Shown: positions 17,507 through 26,737 of the stretch, piece after piece | Layout: every line of letters starts with the position of its first letter | Numbering within the stretch: position 1 is the first letter of the stretch | Translations under genes and position numbers: made by a program | Assembly (NCBI RefSeq): GCF_002368195.1 | Contig: NZ_AP018178.1 | Location: 9,311,510 to 9,375,509, forward strand | Origin: Calothrix sp. NIES-2100 | GTDB lineage: Bacteria > Cyanobacteriota > Cyanobacteriia > Cyanobacteriales > Nostocaceae | DNA: 64,000 bases | Direction of reading: 5' to 3' | Notes under the pieces: generated by a model | The model's input: only the letters and a program-made list of their open reading frames with translations | Told to the model about the DNA's origin: nothing | Database searches by the model: none

Positions 17507-20341
17507 ATGAAATTGAATAAATATTTTTTTGTATTTATCACTTTCGTATTAGTAGTATCTTTTACTATTATATTACCTCTATCTGCTCACTCCCAAACAA
17601 CTAATTCATGCCAGCAGAACGGTGTTGTGTGCTTAGATAGGCAAGAAATATTTACTATTAAAAGCAAAGATCCATACACAAATTCACGACGAGCAGCAGA
17701 AATTACTAAAAATATCCAAAACATTGCTGATAATTATTCAATTTCAATTTATTCTATTAAAGTTGAGGAAGGTAAAGATGAGGAAAAAAATGACACAAAC
17801 AATATTATGGCAGAAGATACAATACTTGTCGTTGTGACAGATGCTGATGGTATAGCAGCACGAATAAATAGAAAATCATTAGCCACTAGATGGTTAAAAA
17901 AAATTCAAACTTCTATTAGGAAATATAGAATAAATATGCATATTTATTTTATTCAAAATCAGGTTCAAATAATTGAGAATAAAATAGTTTGCTTTTATAA
18001 TTATTTTATAGCAACTAATGTTGAAAAAATTTGGCATTTTATAGTTAAAAATTGGTTAATTATTTTAATTTTATTCAATCCAATTTCTCTTGGTTTAGCC
18101 TATGTGATGGTTACACATTGTTATTTCTATCATTGCAAAGACGGAGAATGGGATATTTATGTCAGGAGATGCCTAAAAAATATTAGAAACATATATATAA
18201 AATACCGACAAGAACAATGGGCATATCATATACATCAATCCGCATCACTGCTATGTAAATTAACTAACAGTTTAAAGAAAATTGTTATATTTTTATTTAG
18301 CAAGCTAGGAATTGAATTAATAATTATACTGCTAATTTTTACATTATTTATCAGGTTAATACATATATTTTTCTATAGTAATTTTTATTTAAATACGGAC
18401 GATTTAGAAGAACTAAGAAAGTACGTAAATACTGTTTTAAATATTATTGGATTGCTCCTCTTGTTTGTATTTGTGTCTATTTTAATTAATTGGCTATCCA
18501 GCAGTAGAGGAGGTACAGTAGTTCTTCCTTTTGATGATACAACTGCATCACAATCTGAAGCACCAAATAACAACTCTAGACAAACATCTAATCAGGGTAA
18601 AGCGATCGCTGATTCATTAGTTGAGGAACTTCATAAAATTAGTCACATCCACACTAAGATGTCTCAGACTATCAAGACAGGAGAAGAAAATATTGAGTTA
18701 CAGAGATTGGGAAAATTTAACTTTCCTCCGTTAACTTCCACACAAGAAAATTTAGAGAGTCATCTTACTAATGTTGCGACTTTTGAAGTTGGTAAAACCA
18801 GTTTCTCTGTTGGAAGCATAATTCTAACCCTCAAACATCTATGGCCTTTTGGAGGTGTGGACAGGGTAATCTCTGGAAGCCTACAAAACTACGGCTCGAC
18901 AACTCGTTTGTTTGTCAGATTAGACTATCAAAATCAAGTAAAGGCTTGGGAGGTGACGTGGGAAAATTATCATACACAGCCAATGACTGAGAAAATTGAG
19001 GATCTAGCTTATAAGGTTGCTAAATATTTAGCACCAGATATTACTGCTCAAACATGGGAGGGTTTCAAGTTTTTTACTGAAGCAATTTATAGCTACTATC
19101 AATATCAGCAAACTGGAGATACAGAATATCTTGATAATGCTAAAAAGAATTGTGAAAATGCATACCAAGCAGAAAAAAAACATGAGAAACTTGATGACTT
19201 ATTCTATAAGATTGGCAGAGCTTATTTTGAAGAAAAATTATATTGGGATGCTAATATAGCCTTTCAGTTATCTTTAGAAGTTAATCCTAAAAGTGAATAT
19301 TCTTATAATGGACTGGGAAATGTCTACTACACACAAGACCAATTCGATTATGCGATCAATCAATATGAGCTTGCTAAAAGAGTCAATAAAGATTTTCCCT
19401 ATCCTGAAAATGGACTTGGTAATGTATATTTTCAGCAAGGGAATTTTAAAAAGGCTCGTGAACAGTATGACGTTGCTTGTCAAAAAAATAATAAATACTG
19501 GCACGATCATTTCTGGAAACCTTACCATAATCTTGGACTTATATACTTATATGGAGATGTAGAAAAATTAACCGACTATCTAAAGGCTGAAAAAAAATTT
19601 ACAGAAGCAAAAGATGTTAACAAATACTTAAAAGATGCCCAGGAATTGCATACAGTTCACAGTGGACTAGCTTTAACATATCTTTTTCAAGCTATTGATA
19701 TTAAAAAGCCTTTGCCTTATGTGCGAAGAACAATTAAGCAATTAAAAAAATTAAAAAAAGAGTTAGAAAAAGAGTTATTAAATTTAAACAGAAGTAACAA
19801 CCTGCTATTATCAATAGTAATACAACATAACATAAAAAAATGTAAAAATAAATTAGACAAATTTAAAAACCAAGAAGTTCAATTAAAAAAGGAAGAAAAG
19901 CTTTGTGATTTTCAAAAAGATACCCTATATAAAGAACTTTTCAATGTCAGTCATAGGGAACATTTACAAAAAATTAAAAACAAATTAAAACAAGCAAGAA
20001 GTGAGATAGATAAAGCTGCTAATATTACTCTAGATAAAGAAGCTTACATTTACTGGAATCTTGGTTTAATTACTCTTGCTCAAATTCAAATAGCTCAAGA
20101 AGATATAAATATAGATGAAGTATACAATGCTTGGGAAAAAGCCTCAGAAATTGCATCTAATCAAAAGAAAAATCCGTGTAAAGAAATTTATGAATATGCA
20201 ATTGCTGCTGTCAAAAAACAAGATCATGCATCTAGACGTGATATTTTAAAATGCATTAATGATTCTCAAAATTGCCAAAAAAAAGGATGGGTAAAAGTTA
20301 TGTTAAAGGATGTAACGACTATCTTAAAACTTTTAGATTAA
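17507..20341 (+). CDS. Membrane protein with TPR repeats, function unknown, between hoxE and hoxF
   Basis: 944 residues, strongly AT-rich and Lys/Asn/Ile-rich compared with its neighbours. A signal-like segment (about 8-28) is followed by a soluble part with NIMAEDTILVVVTDADG, then hydrophobic spans near 180-205, 258-290 and 310-335. After GGTVVLPFDDT comes a cytosolic-type domain with GKAIADSLVEELHKI (resembling the N-terminus of FlgO/TolB-like nucleotide- or glycan-sensing modules, weakly), then TPR-like repeats from about 520 to 720 (YSYNGLGNVYYTQDQFDYAI, ENGLGNVYFQQGNFKKA, PYHNLGLIYLY) and a Lys-rich coiled coil (about 740-830). Nothing suggests a hydrogenase role. Base composition points to separate origin and insertion between hoxE and hoxF. 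ATG at 17507 with AGGA upstream. Confidence 0.8.
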   Translation: MKLNKYFFVFITFVLVVSFTIILPLSAHSQTTNSCQQNGVVCLDRQEIFTIKSKDPYTNSRRAAEITKNIQNIADNYSISIYSIKVEEGKDEEKNDTNNIMAEDTILVVVTDADGIAARINRKSLATRWLKKIQTSIRKYRINMHIYFIQNQVQIIENKIVCFYNYFIATNVEKIWHFIVKNWLIILILFNPISLGLAYVMVTHCYFYHCKDGEWDIYVRRCLKNIRNIYIKYRQEQWAYHIHQSASLLCKLTNSLKKIVIFLFSKLGIELIIILLIFTLFIRLIHIFFYSNFYLNTDDLEELRKYVNTVLNIIGLLLLFVFVSILINWLSSSRGGTVVLPFDDTTASQSEAPNNNSRQTSNQGKAIADSLVEELHKISHIHTKMSQTIKTGEENIELQRLGKFNFPPLTSTQENLESHLTNVATFEVGKTSFSVGSIILTLKHLWPFGGVDRVISGSLQNYGSTTRLFVRLDYQNQVKAWEVTWENYHTQPMTEKIEDLAYKVAKYLAPDITAQTWEGFKFFTEAIYSYYQYQQTGDTEYLDNAKKNCENAYQAEKKHEKLDDLFYKIGRAYFEEKLYWDANIAFQLSLEVNPKSEYSYNGLGNVYYTQDQFDYAINQYELAKRVNKDFPYPENGLGNVYFQQGNFKKAREQYDVACQKNNKYWHDHFWKPYHNLGLIYLYGDVEKLTDYLKAEKKFTEAKDVNKYLKDAQELHTVHSGLALTYLFQAIDIKKPLPYVRRTIKQLKKLKKELEKELLNLNRSNNLLLSIVIQHNIKKCKNKLDKFKNQEVQLKKEEKLCDFQKDTLYKELFNVSHREHLQKIKNKLKQARSEIDKAANITLDKEAYIYWNLGLITLAQIQIAQEDINIDEVYNAWEKASEIASNQKKNPCKEIYEYAIAAVKKQDHASRRDILKCINDSQNCQKKGWVKVMLKDVTTILKLLD

Positions 20342-20537
20342 AAAAATAAATCTATAAAGAATTTAATTTTTAAACTATAGAAAACAATGAAAAATAAAGA
20401 TTAGCAACAACATGAACACAAGACTTACGCAACTATTCTTTTTTCCTTAGCAATTAATTTCCTCACAAGTTCCTCAATATTTTCTCCTAACCTCAGGATA
20501 GAGCCAAAGCAATGATGCCAGAGGAGGCGGCTAGAAA

Positions 20538-22196
20538 ATGGATCTCGCTGAATTACAGGAAATTGCCCAAAAAGAACGTTTCTCGGAAAAACCAGTGCAA
20601 ATTCGCTGTTGTGTTGCAGCAGGTTGTCTCTCAGCCAATTCCCAAACTGTTAAACAGCGCTTAGAAGCAGCTGTTACAGATGCTGGGTTAGCAGAACAAG
20701 TGCAAGTAACTGGTGTTGGCTGTATGCGCTTGTGTTGTAATGGCCCATTAGTGGAAGTCAAGGGAACGACAAAAGCCGACTCTAGCAATAAAGCAGAAAG
20801 TCTCGGCACACTTTATGAAAAAGTTACCCCTGAAGATGCACCTTTAATTATCGCTGCTGTTGATGGAGGAGAAACGAAAGTTCAAAAAGGTGATTTAACT
20901 CAGCCATTTTTTACCCAGCAAATGCCAATTGTCCTGGAAAACAGTGGCAAAGTTGATCCAGAACGCATTCAATCTTATATTGCGGCTGAAGGTTATCAAG
21001 CGCTTTATCATGTGCTGCGGGAGATGACTCCGGCGGAAGTCGTAGATACTGTAACTCGCAGTGGTTTACGGGGAAGGGGTGGCGCTGGTTATCCTACAGG
21101 TGTGAAATGGGCGACGGTTGCTAAAGCCAAAGGTAAGCAAAGCGATCGCAAATTTGTTATTTGTAACGCCGATGAAGGCGATCCAGGTGCATTTATGGAT
21201 CGCAGTGTTTTAGAAAGTGATCCGCATCGGGTTTTAGAAGGAATGGCGATCGCTGCCTATGCTGTTGGTGCAAACCAAGGCTATATTTACATTCGCGCTG
21301 AATATCCTGTAGCCATCAACCGTTTACAAACTGCAATTCGCCAAGCACAACGCCTCGGTATTTTGGGTAGTCAAATCTTTGACTCTCGATTTGATTTTAA
21401 AATTGATATCCGCATTGGTGCGGGTGCTTATGTTTGCGGCGAAGAAACTGCACTCATGGCTTCTATTGAAGGTAAACGCGGTACTCCCGAACCCCGTCCC
21501 CCCTATCCCGCTGAGTCTGGTTTGTGGGGATCTCCTACCTTAATTAACAACGTTGAAACCTACGCCAACATTTCACCAATTATTCGCAAAGGTGCTGATT
21601 GGTTCGCCAGCATTGGTACAGAAAAAAGTAAAGGTACAAAAGTTTTCGCCCTTGCAGGAAAAATTCGCAACACAGGTTTAATCGAAGTTCCAATGGGAAC
21701 TCCCTTACAGCGGATTGTGGAAGAAATGGGCGGTGGTGTACCAGATGGCGGTATCGTCAAAGCCGTGCAAACTGGCGGCCCTTCTGGGGGATGTATCCCC
21801 GCATCAGCTTTTAATAGTCCAGTAGATTACGAATCACTCACTCAACTTGGTTCGATGATGGGTTCTGGCGGGATGATTGTCATGGATGCAACTACTAACA
21901 TGGTAGATGTCGCCCGCTTCTTTATGGAATTTTGCATGGAAGAATCCTGCGGAAAGTGCATCCCCTGTCGGGTGGGGACGGTGCAATTGCATCAGTTATT
22001 AACAAAAATTCGGGAAGGTAAAGCCTCAATGGCTGACTTGGAACTGCTAGAAGAACTGTGCGACATGGTGAAATATACCAGCTTATGTGGGCTTGGTCAG
22101 TCTGCCCCTAATCCGGTATTTAGTACCTTGCGTTATTTCCGAGATGAATATTTAGCATTAATCACCCCAGCAAATAGATTAAGCATGAAGCCTTAA
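20538..22196 (+). CDS. hoxF: HoxF, NAD- and FMN-binding diaphorase subunit
   Basis: 552 residues, normal HoxF length. The N-terminus is a thioredoxin-like [2Fe-2S] domain (IRCCVAAGCLS and GVGCMRLCCNGP). The NuoF-like core follows: FMN/NADH site GRGGAGYPTGVKW, NADEGDPGAFMDRSVLE, YVCGEETALMASIEGKRG, INNVETYANI, and the [4Fe-4S] ligands ESCGKCIPCRVGT plus a Cys in YTSLCGLG. It oxidises or reduces NAD(P)H for the Hox hydrogenase. ATG at 20538 follows GAGGAGG by about 9 bases. About 200 AT-rich bases separate it from the preceding gene; a half copy of the gacttacgca repeat lies near 20425. hoxU does not follow, so the diaphorase and hydrogenase modules are split, or the latter is absent. Confidence 0.96.
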   Translation: MDLAELQEIAQKERFSEKPVQIRCCVAAGCLSANSQTVKQRLEAAVTDAGLAEQVQVTGVGCMRLCCNGPLVEVKGTTKADSSNKAESLGTLYEKVTPEDAPLIIAAVDGGETKVQKGDLTQPFFTQQMPIVLENSGKVDPERIQSYIAAEGYQALYHVLREMTPAEVVDTVTRSGLRGRGGAGYPTGVKWATVAKAKGKQSDRKFVICNADEGDPGAFMDRSVLESDPHRVLEGMAIAAYAVGANQGYIYIRAEYPVAINRLQTAIRQAQRLGILGSQIFDSRFDFKIDIRIGAGAYVCGEETALMASIEGKRGTPEPRPPYPAESGLWGSPTLINNVETYANISPIIRKGADWFASIGTEKSKGTKVFALAGKIRNTGLIEVPMGTPLQRIVEEMGGGVPDGGIVKAVQTGGPSGGCIPASAFNSPVDYESLTQLGSMMGSGGMIVMDATTNMVDVARFFMEFCMEESCGKCIPCRVGTVQLHQLLTKIREGKASMADLELLEELCDMVKYTSLCGLGQSAPNPVFSTLRYFRDEYLALITPANRLSMKP

Positions 22197-22235
22197 GTAT
22201 TGAACATGGAGCAAAACTCAAAGGAGATACACAAA

Positions 22236-22655
22236 ATGATCTTCCTCAGAAGTATTGTTGTTTGGTTAGTATTTATTTTTGCGGAAAGCCTGAATGGAAC
22301 TGTTCGCAATTTCTGGCTCATACCATCTTTGGGCGATTTTTGGGCACATCAAATTTCATTTGTTACGGGTTCAATTTTGGTTGTGGCGATCGCAACTATT
22401 TTCGTGAAATGGCTTGATGCTACCCGTACATGGCAATTGCTCAGCATTGGATTGCTGTGGCTACTGCTCACCCTGGCGTTCGAGATTTGCTTGGGACGAT
22501 TCATTTTAGGCTATTCCTGGGAGCGAATCGCTGCTGACTACAATTTGCTACAAGGTGGATTAATGCCTATTGGGTTAGTTCTTCTAATCTTAGCTCCTGT
22601 AATCGCTGCCAAGATTCGGGGTGTTTTTGACCAGAAGTCTCGACAGCATGGATAA
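22236..22655 (+). CDS. Small four-span membrane protein, function unknown
   Basis: 139 residues from ATG 22236, chosen because AAGGAG lies 9 bases upstream; an earlier ATG at 22206 has no such site. Four hydrophobic segments are visible: IVVWLVFIFAESL, ISFVTGSILVVAIATIFV, LLSIGLLWLLLTLAFEI and LMPIGLVLLILAPVIA. GTVRNFWLIP between spans 1 and 2 and the charged GRFILGYSWERIAADYN loop look conserved. It is 40 bases after hoxF and may be co-transcribed with it. I cannot assign a family with certainty. Confidence 0.75.
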   Translation: MIFLRSIVVWLVFIFAESLNGTVRNFWLIPSLGDFWAHQISFVTGSILVVAIATIFVKWLDATRTWQLLSIGLLWLLLTLAFEICLGRFILGYSWERIAADYNLLQGGLMPIGLVLLILAPVIAAKIRGVFDQKSRQHG

Positions 22656-22763
22656 CGTTCTCGCATCTGGGAAAACAAAAACCTCCGCTGTTGAACTAAC
22701 CTCACAATCTCCTCAACATTGTCGTCTAGTCTTTAGATATGACCAACGATGGAGGGTTAAAAT

Positions 22764-23105
22764 ATGAAAGCACCTATTGATCGTCCTGAAGAAAACATCC
22801 AAGAGATTCAAGCTGAGATAGTACCTACAGAGCCAGAAGCGAATACTCAGGAAAAGGTTGCTGTGGAAGAATTTCGCATCACTGGTGATGCTCTAGTTAG
22901 CAAATTTAAGGAACTCATTCATCAAGGAAATATTCGCCGCATTATTATCAAAAATGAAGAAGGGGGGACATTGATTGAAATCCCGTTAACCGTTGGAGTC
23001 GTTGGCGGTGTCATCAGTGCGGCTCTATTTCCAGTCATCGCTGCTGTTGGCGTGATTGGCGCAATGGTTGCTCATCTCACCATTGTGGTTGAAAAACGAG
23101 CTTAA
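22764..23105 (+). CDS. DUF4342 domain protein
   Basis: 113 residues. An acidic N-terminal tail of about 35 residues precedes the DUF4342 core: EEFRITGDALVSKFKELIHQ, GNIRRIIIKNEEGGTLIEIP, then a Gly/Ala/Val-rich hydrophobic segment (VGVVGGVISAALFPVIAAVG) and LTIVVEKRA. Such proteins probably sit at a membrane with one or two re-entrant helices; their function is not known. ATG at 22764 with GGAGGG upstream. It is about 108 bases after the four-span membrane gene and ahead of a terminator-like hairpin. Confidence 0.8.
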   Translation: MKAPIDRPEENIQEIQAEIVPTEPEANTQEKVAVEEFRITGDALVSKFKELIHQGNIRRIIIKNEEGGTLIEIPLTVGVVGGVISAALFPVIAAVGVIGAMVAHLTIVVEKRA

Positions 23106-23110
23106 AACCC

Positions 23111-23181
23111 TTAGCTCTCAACTGCCGTCCAAAAGCCCCTCCCTGATTCAGGTTCTCTTTGTCATGACAGATGAGAGCTTT
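23111..23181 (+). terminator. Possible terminator after the DUF4342 gene
   Basis: agctctca near 23111 pairs with tgagagct near 23167, which is followed by a T-run (ttttttt). The loop is long (about 45 bases), so efficiency is doubtful. The T-run and position just after the stop support the call. Confidence 0.4.
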
Positions 23182-23752
23182 TTTTGTGTCTTTTTTAACC
23201 TGAAGCACTGGCATTAGCTCAAATTGTTGGCAAAAAAAGCTTTGTGATATAATGTATCGGTTATCACTTAAGTAGGTACGGAAAAAATTAATAACCATAA
23301 ATAATTACGAATTATAAATTGAAAATTATGGGTAGCAATATTAGCTATTCTCGCTTTCAAGTCGAGAAGAATATACAAGTCATTTAAAAATATTGTTCTA
23401 TTTGGAACAAGTTACAAAACAAAAAGTCAGAATCATTAACGCGCAATCAATACATAGAATTGTTAAGCTAAAACCCATCTACTAAAAACAGCTTTCGTAA
23501 TTTCGAGCAGACAAACTCACATATAGCGCAAAAAACAAGACTTAGTGATTGCTTGTGTGTTCCTTCTTGCTGTGAATTTAATAGTTGAATATAAAACTTC
23601 AGTTTTCACAATGGACGAGGTTTAAAACCTATTGAATTTGTATATCTAGATTTCATCTAACTTTTGTAGGATAGGCAAGATAGGCATTCTAATGATATAA
23701 GCTAAATGGAAAACAGCTTATTTAATATCTGCACTGAGGATAAGAACTTTTT
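23182..23752. other. AT-rich intergenic region
   Basis: About 570 bases without a gene or recognised repeat apart from one attacgaatt copy near 23303. It should hold the promoter of the aldo/keto reductase gene. Confidence 0.5.
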
Positions 23753-24745
23753 ATGAAATATAGAAAATTTGGCTGTACTGACCTTGTAGTTTCTGAAATG
23801 GGAATTGGAGGTTCACACTTTGGCTCGATGATTAATCAACAAAAACCTCAAGAAATTATCAGAACTCTGTCACAGTCTTTTGATAGTGGAATTAATTTTT
23901 ATGACATTGCTGATATCTATGGACAGGGAGAAAGTGAAAGAGTTATAGGTAAAACATTTAACAAGCAAAGAGATAAAGTAATTTATGCCAGTAAAGCCGG
24001 ATTTTGTTTATCAAATACTGGCAATATCATCGCTAAAATTAAACCTTTTCTCAAACCGATTATCCGGTTAGTTAAACCAGTAAAAAAGCAACTTTTACAA
24101 GCCAGGTCTTCACAATTAAGACAGGATTTCTCTGGTGCATACATTGTCAATGCTGTAGAAGCTAGTTTAAAAAGATTACAAACTGATTATTTAGATATTT
24201 TTCAGCTTCATGAACCACCCATGTCTGTCCTGCAAAATAGTGATTTGCTGTCAGCGATGGAAAAACTCAAGTCGCAGGGAAAAATTAGATACTATGGTGT
24301 AGCTTGTCGGACAGTAGAAGATGCATTAGTTTGTTTAAATTACCCTGGATGTTCTTCAATTCAAATAGAAATTAATTTACTGAATCAAGACGCTATTCAC
24401 AAAGTTTTTCCGGCGCTCAAAAAAGATTCTGTAGGGATAATTGCTAGACAAGCTTTCGCTTCAGGTAAACTCTTTGAACTAATTGCAAAACCGGAATTAT
24501 TTCCCGAAGTAAGTAACACGCAAAAATACCAAAAATTGCAAGAACTGGTGAATCAAAAGGGAAAGGATGCGATCGCGCAAATTGCGCTTCAGTTTGTTTT
24601 GCAATTTGATCAGGTTTCTGTAGTTGTTGTGGGGACACGTAGTCGTAAACATTTAGAAACAAATTTAGCTGCTTTTGCTTCTCCGATTCTGACTGATGAA
24701 GAAATGGCTTCTTTGTCTGGAGATTTAACAGGACTGACACAATAA
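23753..24745 (+). CDS. Aldo/keto reductase
   Basis: 330 residues, a cytosolic NAD(P)H-dependent oxidoreductase with a TIM-barrel. The start MKYRKFGCTDLVVSEMGIGG is typical. The catalytic tetrad can be placed: Asp and Tyr in FYDIADIYGQGESE, Lys in VIYASKAGF, His in DIFQLHEPP. The C-terminal cofactor region is VVVVGTRSRKHLETNL. It precedes a GMC-type dehydrogenase on the same strand by about 120 bases; the pair could interconvert an alcohol and an aldehyde or sugar, but the substrate is unknown. An extra basic stretch (AKIKPFLKPIIRLVKPVKKQ) between barrel strands is unusual for the family. Confidence 0.88.
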   Translation: MKYRKFGCTDLVVSEMGIGGSHFGSMINQQKPQEIIRTLSQSFDSGINFYDIADIYGQGESERVIGKTFNKQRDKVIYASKAGFCLSNTGNIIAKIKPFLKPIIRLVKPVKKQLLQARSSQLRQDFSGAYIVNAVEASLKRLQTDYLDIFQLHEPPMSVLQNSDLLSAMEKLKSQGKIRYYGVACRTVEDALVCLNYPGCSSIQIEINLLNQDAIHKVFPALKKDSVGIIARQAFASGKLFELIAKPELFPEVSNTQKYQKLQELVNQKGKDAIAQIALQFVLQFDQVSVVVVGTRSRKHLETNLAAFASPILTDEEMASLSGDLTGLTQ

Positions 24746-24868
24746 TCATGTGAAAACCTGATTAGCGTAGGGGAAATTCATGTATTACCCCTACATTTGA
24801 TAATGGATACGTAAGTTTTATTTTAGATAGTTTATCTCAAATTTATCTCACAGGAGTTGACTAAGTTA

Positions 24869-26455
24869 ATGATTATAGATGCTCGGAATGTAGCAGAAGC
24901 TGAAACACTCGATTGTGATATCTGCATAGTTGGTGCGGGTGCGGCTGGTATCACATTGGCCCATGAATTCTGTAACCAGGATATGAAAGTTCTTCTACTG
25001 GAAAGTGGCGGACTTAATTATGATAAAAGTCTTGATTTATTAAATCAAGGAGAAGTAGACCTTGCAACTCATAGCTCTTTAGAAGAAAATCGACGTAGAC
25101 AGCTTGGTGGAGCAACAATAGTCTGGGGCGGTAGATGTGTACCATTTGATGAATCTGACTTTGAGTACCAATCCCATATACCTTATAGTGGTTGGCCGAT
25201 TACTAAGAAAGATTTAGATCCTTATTATGAAGTTGCACATACTTATTGCGAAATGGGAGCATACAATTATGCTGCTGATGGCTCAAAACCGATGATTCCC
25301 GGTTTAAACTCAGAAGATATCTCTACTGAGCAAGTGTATGTATTTAGTCCACCTACAAATTTTGGTAAGCATTACTTAGATATATTAAAAAATACGCAAA
25401 ATATAAATCTGCTTTTATATGCCACATGTTTAAATATTGCCACTGATGAAACGGGTAATCAAGTGGAATACTTAAATGTTTCTTCATTAAGAAGAAATAA
25501 TTTTATGGTGCGGGCAAAACAATATGTTTTAGCAACTGGAGGGCTAGAAGTAACCAGATTATTACTACTATCTAATAATGTTCATAAACAAGGAATTGGG
25601 AATCGCTTTAATCTCTTAGGTCGCTATTACATGGGACATTTAAATAGCCGCATTCAAGTTCAATTTTCGGAAAATAAGCCGATTATCTGGGACTATCAAA
25701 GATTACCAAATGGTAATTACTATCAACACTCAATTGCCATTCGGGAAAATAAACGCAAGCAATATGGACTATTAAATCAACGTTTTTTTGTAGAGCGTCC
25801 CAACTTCAGAGATCCCAGCCATCAAAATAGTATTCTTTCAGCTACTTATTTAGCTAAAGTTTGGCTCAAACAACCAAAATTTTCTCAAGATTTCGCAGCG
25901 CATCTCAAAAATATTGTTTTTGATCCGCAAGGGATGCTAGGTTTTTCCTATAAATGGATTACCAAAAGAATTTTGAGCAAAAATAAATTACCTTCTGTGA
26001 TTGTCGGAAATAAATCTAACCTCTATACATTGCGCATTGATAGTGAGCAAGTACCAAACCCTAATAGTCAAGTAACTTTAAGCGATAGAAAGGATAGTTT
26101 TGGACTTAATCAACTCAAAGTAGATTGGAGATCTAACGAATTAGATATTTTAAGTATTGAACGTTCTGTTGATATCTTCAAGCAAGCACTAGAAAAAGGT
26201 GAAATCGGCAAGGTTGTATCTGCACCAACAATATCTCCAGCGCCACAAGGCGGACATCATTTAGGGACAACGAGAATGTCAAGCACACCCCAAAATGGTG
26301 TTGTAGATGAAAATTGTAAAGTTCACGATCTCAGCAATTTATATATTGCCAGTAGTTCTGTATTTACAACTTCTAGTTATGCTAACCCAACTCTGACAGT
26401 TGTGGCGTTAGCAATTAGACTTGCTGATCACATTAAACGGCTTTATGGTAAGTAG
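24869..26455 (+). CDS. GMC-family FAD-dependent oxidoreductase
   Basis: 528 residues from ATG 24869; a TTG at 24857 would overlap its own CAGGAG. The FAD dinucleotide motif is at the N-terminus (DICIVGAGAAGITLAHEF, LLLESGG). RRRQLGGATIVWGGRCVPFD is the second FAD-contact region. The C-terminus has the GMC catalytic segment GGHHLGTTRMSS and a final FAD region (NLYIASSSVFTTSSYANPTL). The active His pair seen in glucose-methanol-choline enzymes is compatible with HH in GGHHLG. Substrate unknown, probably a sugar or alcohol. Likely co-transcribed with the aldo/keto reductase. Confidence 0.88.
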   Translation: MIIDARNVAEAETLDCDICIVGAGAAGITLAHEFCNQDMKVLLLESGGLNYDKSLDLLNQGEVDLATHSSLEENRRRQLGGATIVWGGRCVPFDESDFEYQSHIPYSGWPITKKDLDPYYEVAHTYCEMGAYNYAADGSKPMIPGLNSEDISTEQVYVFSPPTNFGKHYLDILKNTQNINLLLYATCLNIATDETGNQVEYLNVSSLRRNNFMVRAKQYVLATGGLEVTRLLLLSNNVHKQGIGNRFNLLGRYYMGHLNSRIQVQFSENKPIIWDYQRLPNGNYYQHSIAIRENKRKQYGLLNQRFFVERPNFRDPSHQNSILSATYLAKVWLKQPKFSQDFAAHLKNIVFDPQGMLGFSYKWITKRILSKNKLPSVIVGNKSNLYTLRIDSEQVPNPNSQVTLSDRKDSFGLNQLKVDWRSNELDILSIERSVDIFKQALEKGEIGKVVSAPTISPAPQGGHHLGTTRMSSTPQNGVVDENCKVHDLSNLYIASSSVFTTSSYANPTLTVVALAIRLADHIKRLYGK

Positions 26456-26560
26456 GTAAGTAGCCCGGATTTTTCACTGAAAAATGTTGTGAAAACTAGA
26501 CACGTAAATGCTTACTGCGAAGCAGTTCGTTGCTTAAGTCTCCACGGTTCATAACACAGC

Positions 26561-26729
26561 CTAGGGCGTGTTTTCAAACTAATCATTATTCCTAAAATTG
26601 GGCGCAGATCCCCCCAACCCCCCTTAATAAGGGGGGCTAAAACAGTCTTGAAGTCCCCCTTTTTAAGGGGGATTTAGGGGGATCGAGAAATTTAGAAAGC
26701 TAAACGAGTAGTTTGAAAACACGCCCTAG
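26561..26729. mobile_element. MITE-like element with 20-bp perfect terminal inverted repeats
   Basis: Left end ctagggcgtgttttcaaact (26561-26580) is the exact inverse of the right end (26710-26729). The 169-bp element has no coding capacity. Its interior has two smaller hairpins rich in C and G runs (cccccc..gggggg near 26611-26637 and ccccctt..aaggggg near 26655-26670). It sits 8 bases beyond the stop codon of the GrpE-like gene. A transposase to mobilise it is not in the window. 26456-26560 holds no gene. Confidence 0.85.
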
Positions 26730-26737
26730 TCCCTTTC

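Noticed and set aside
19274..19562. Small frames within the 944-residue gene
   Set aside because: They arise from its AT-rich composition; the long frame has TPR motifs throughout.
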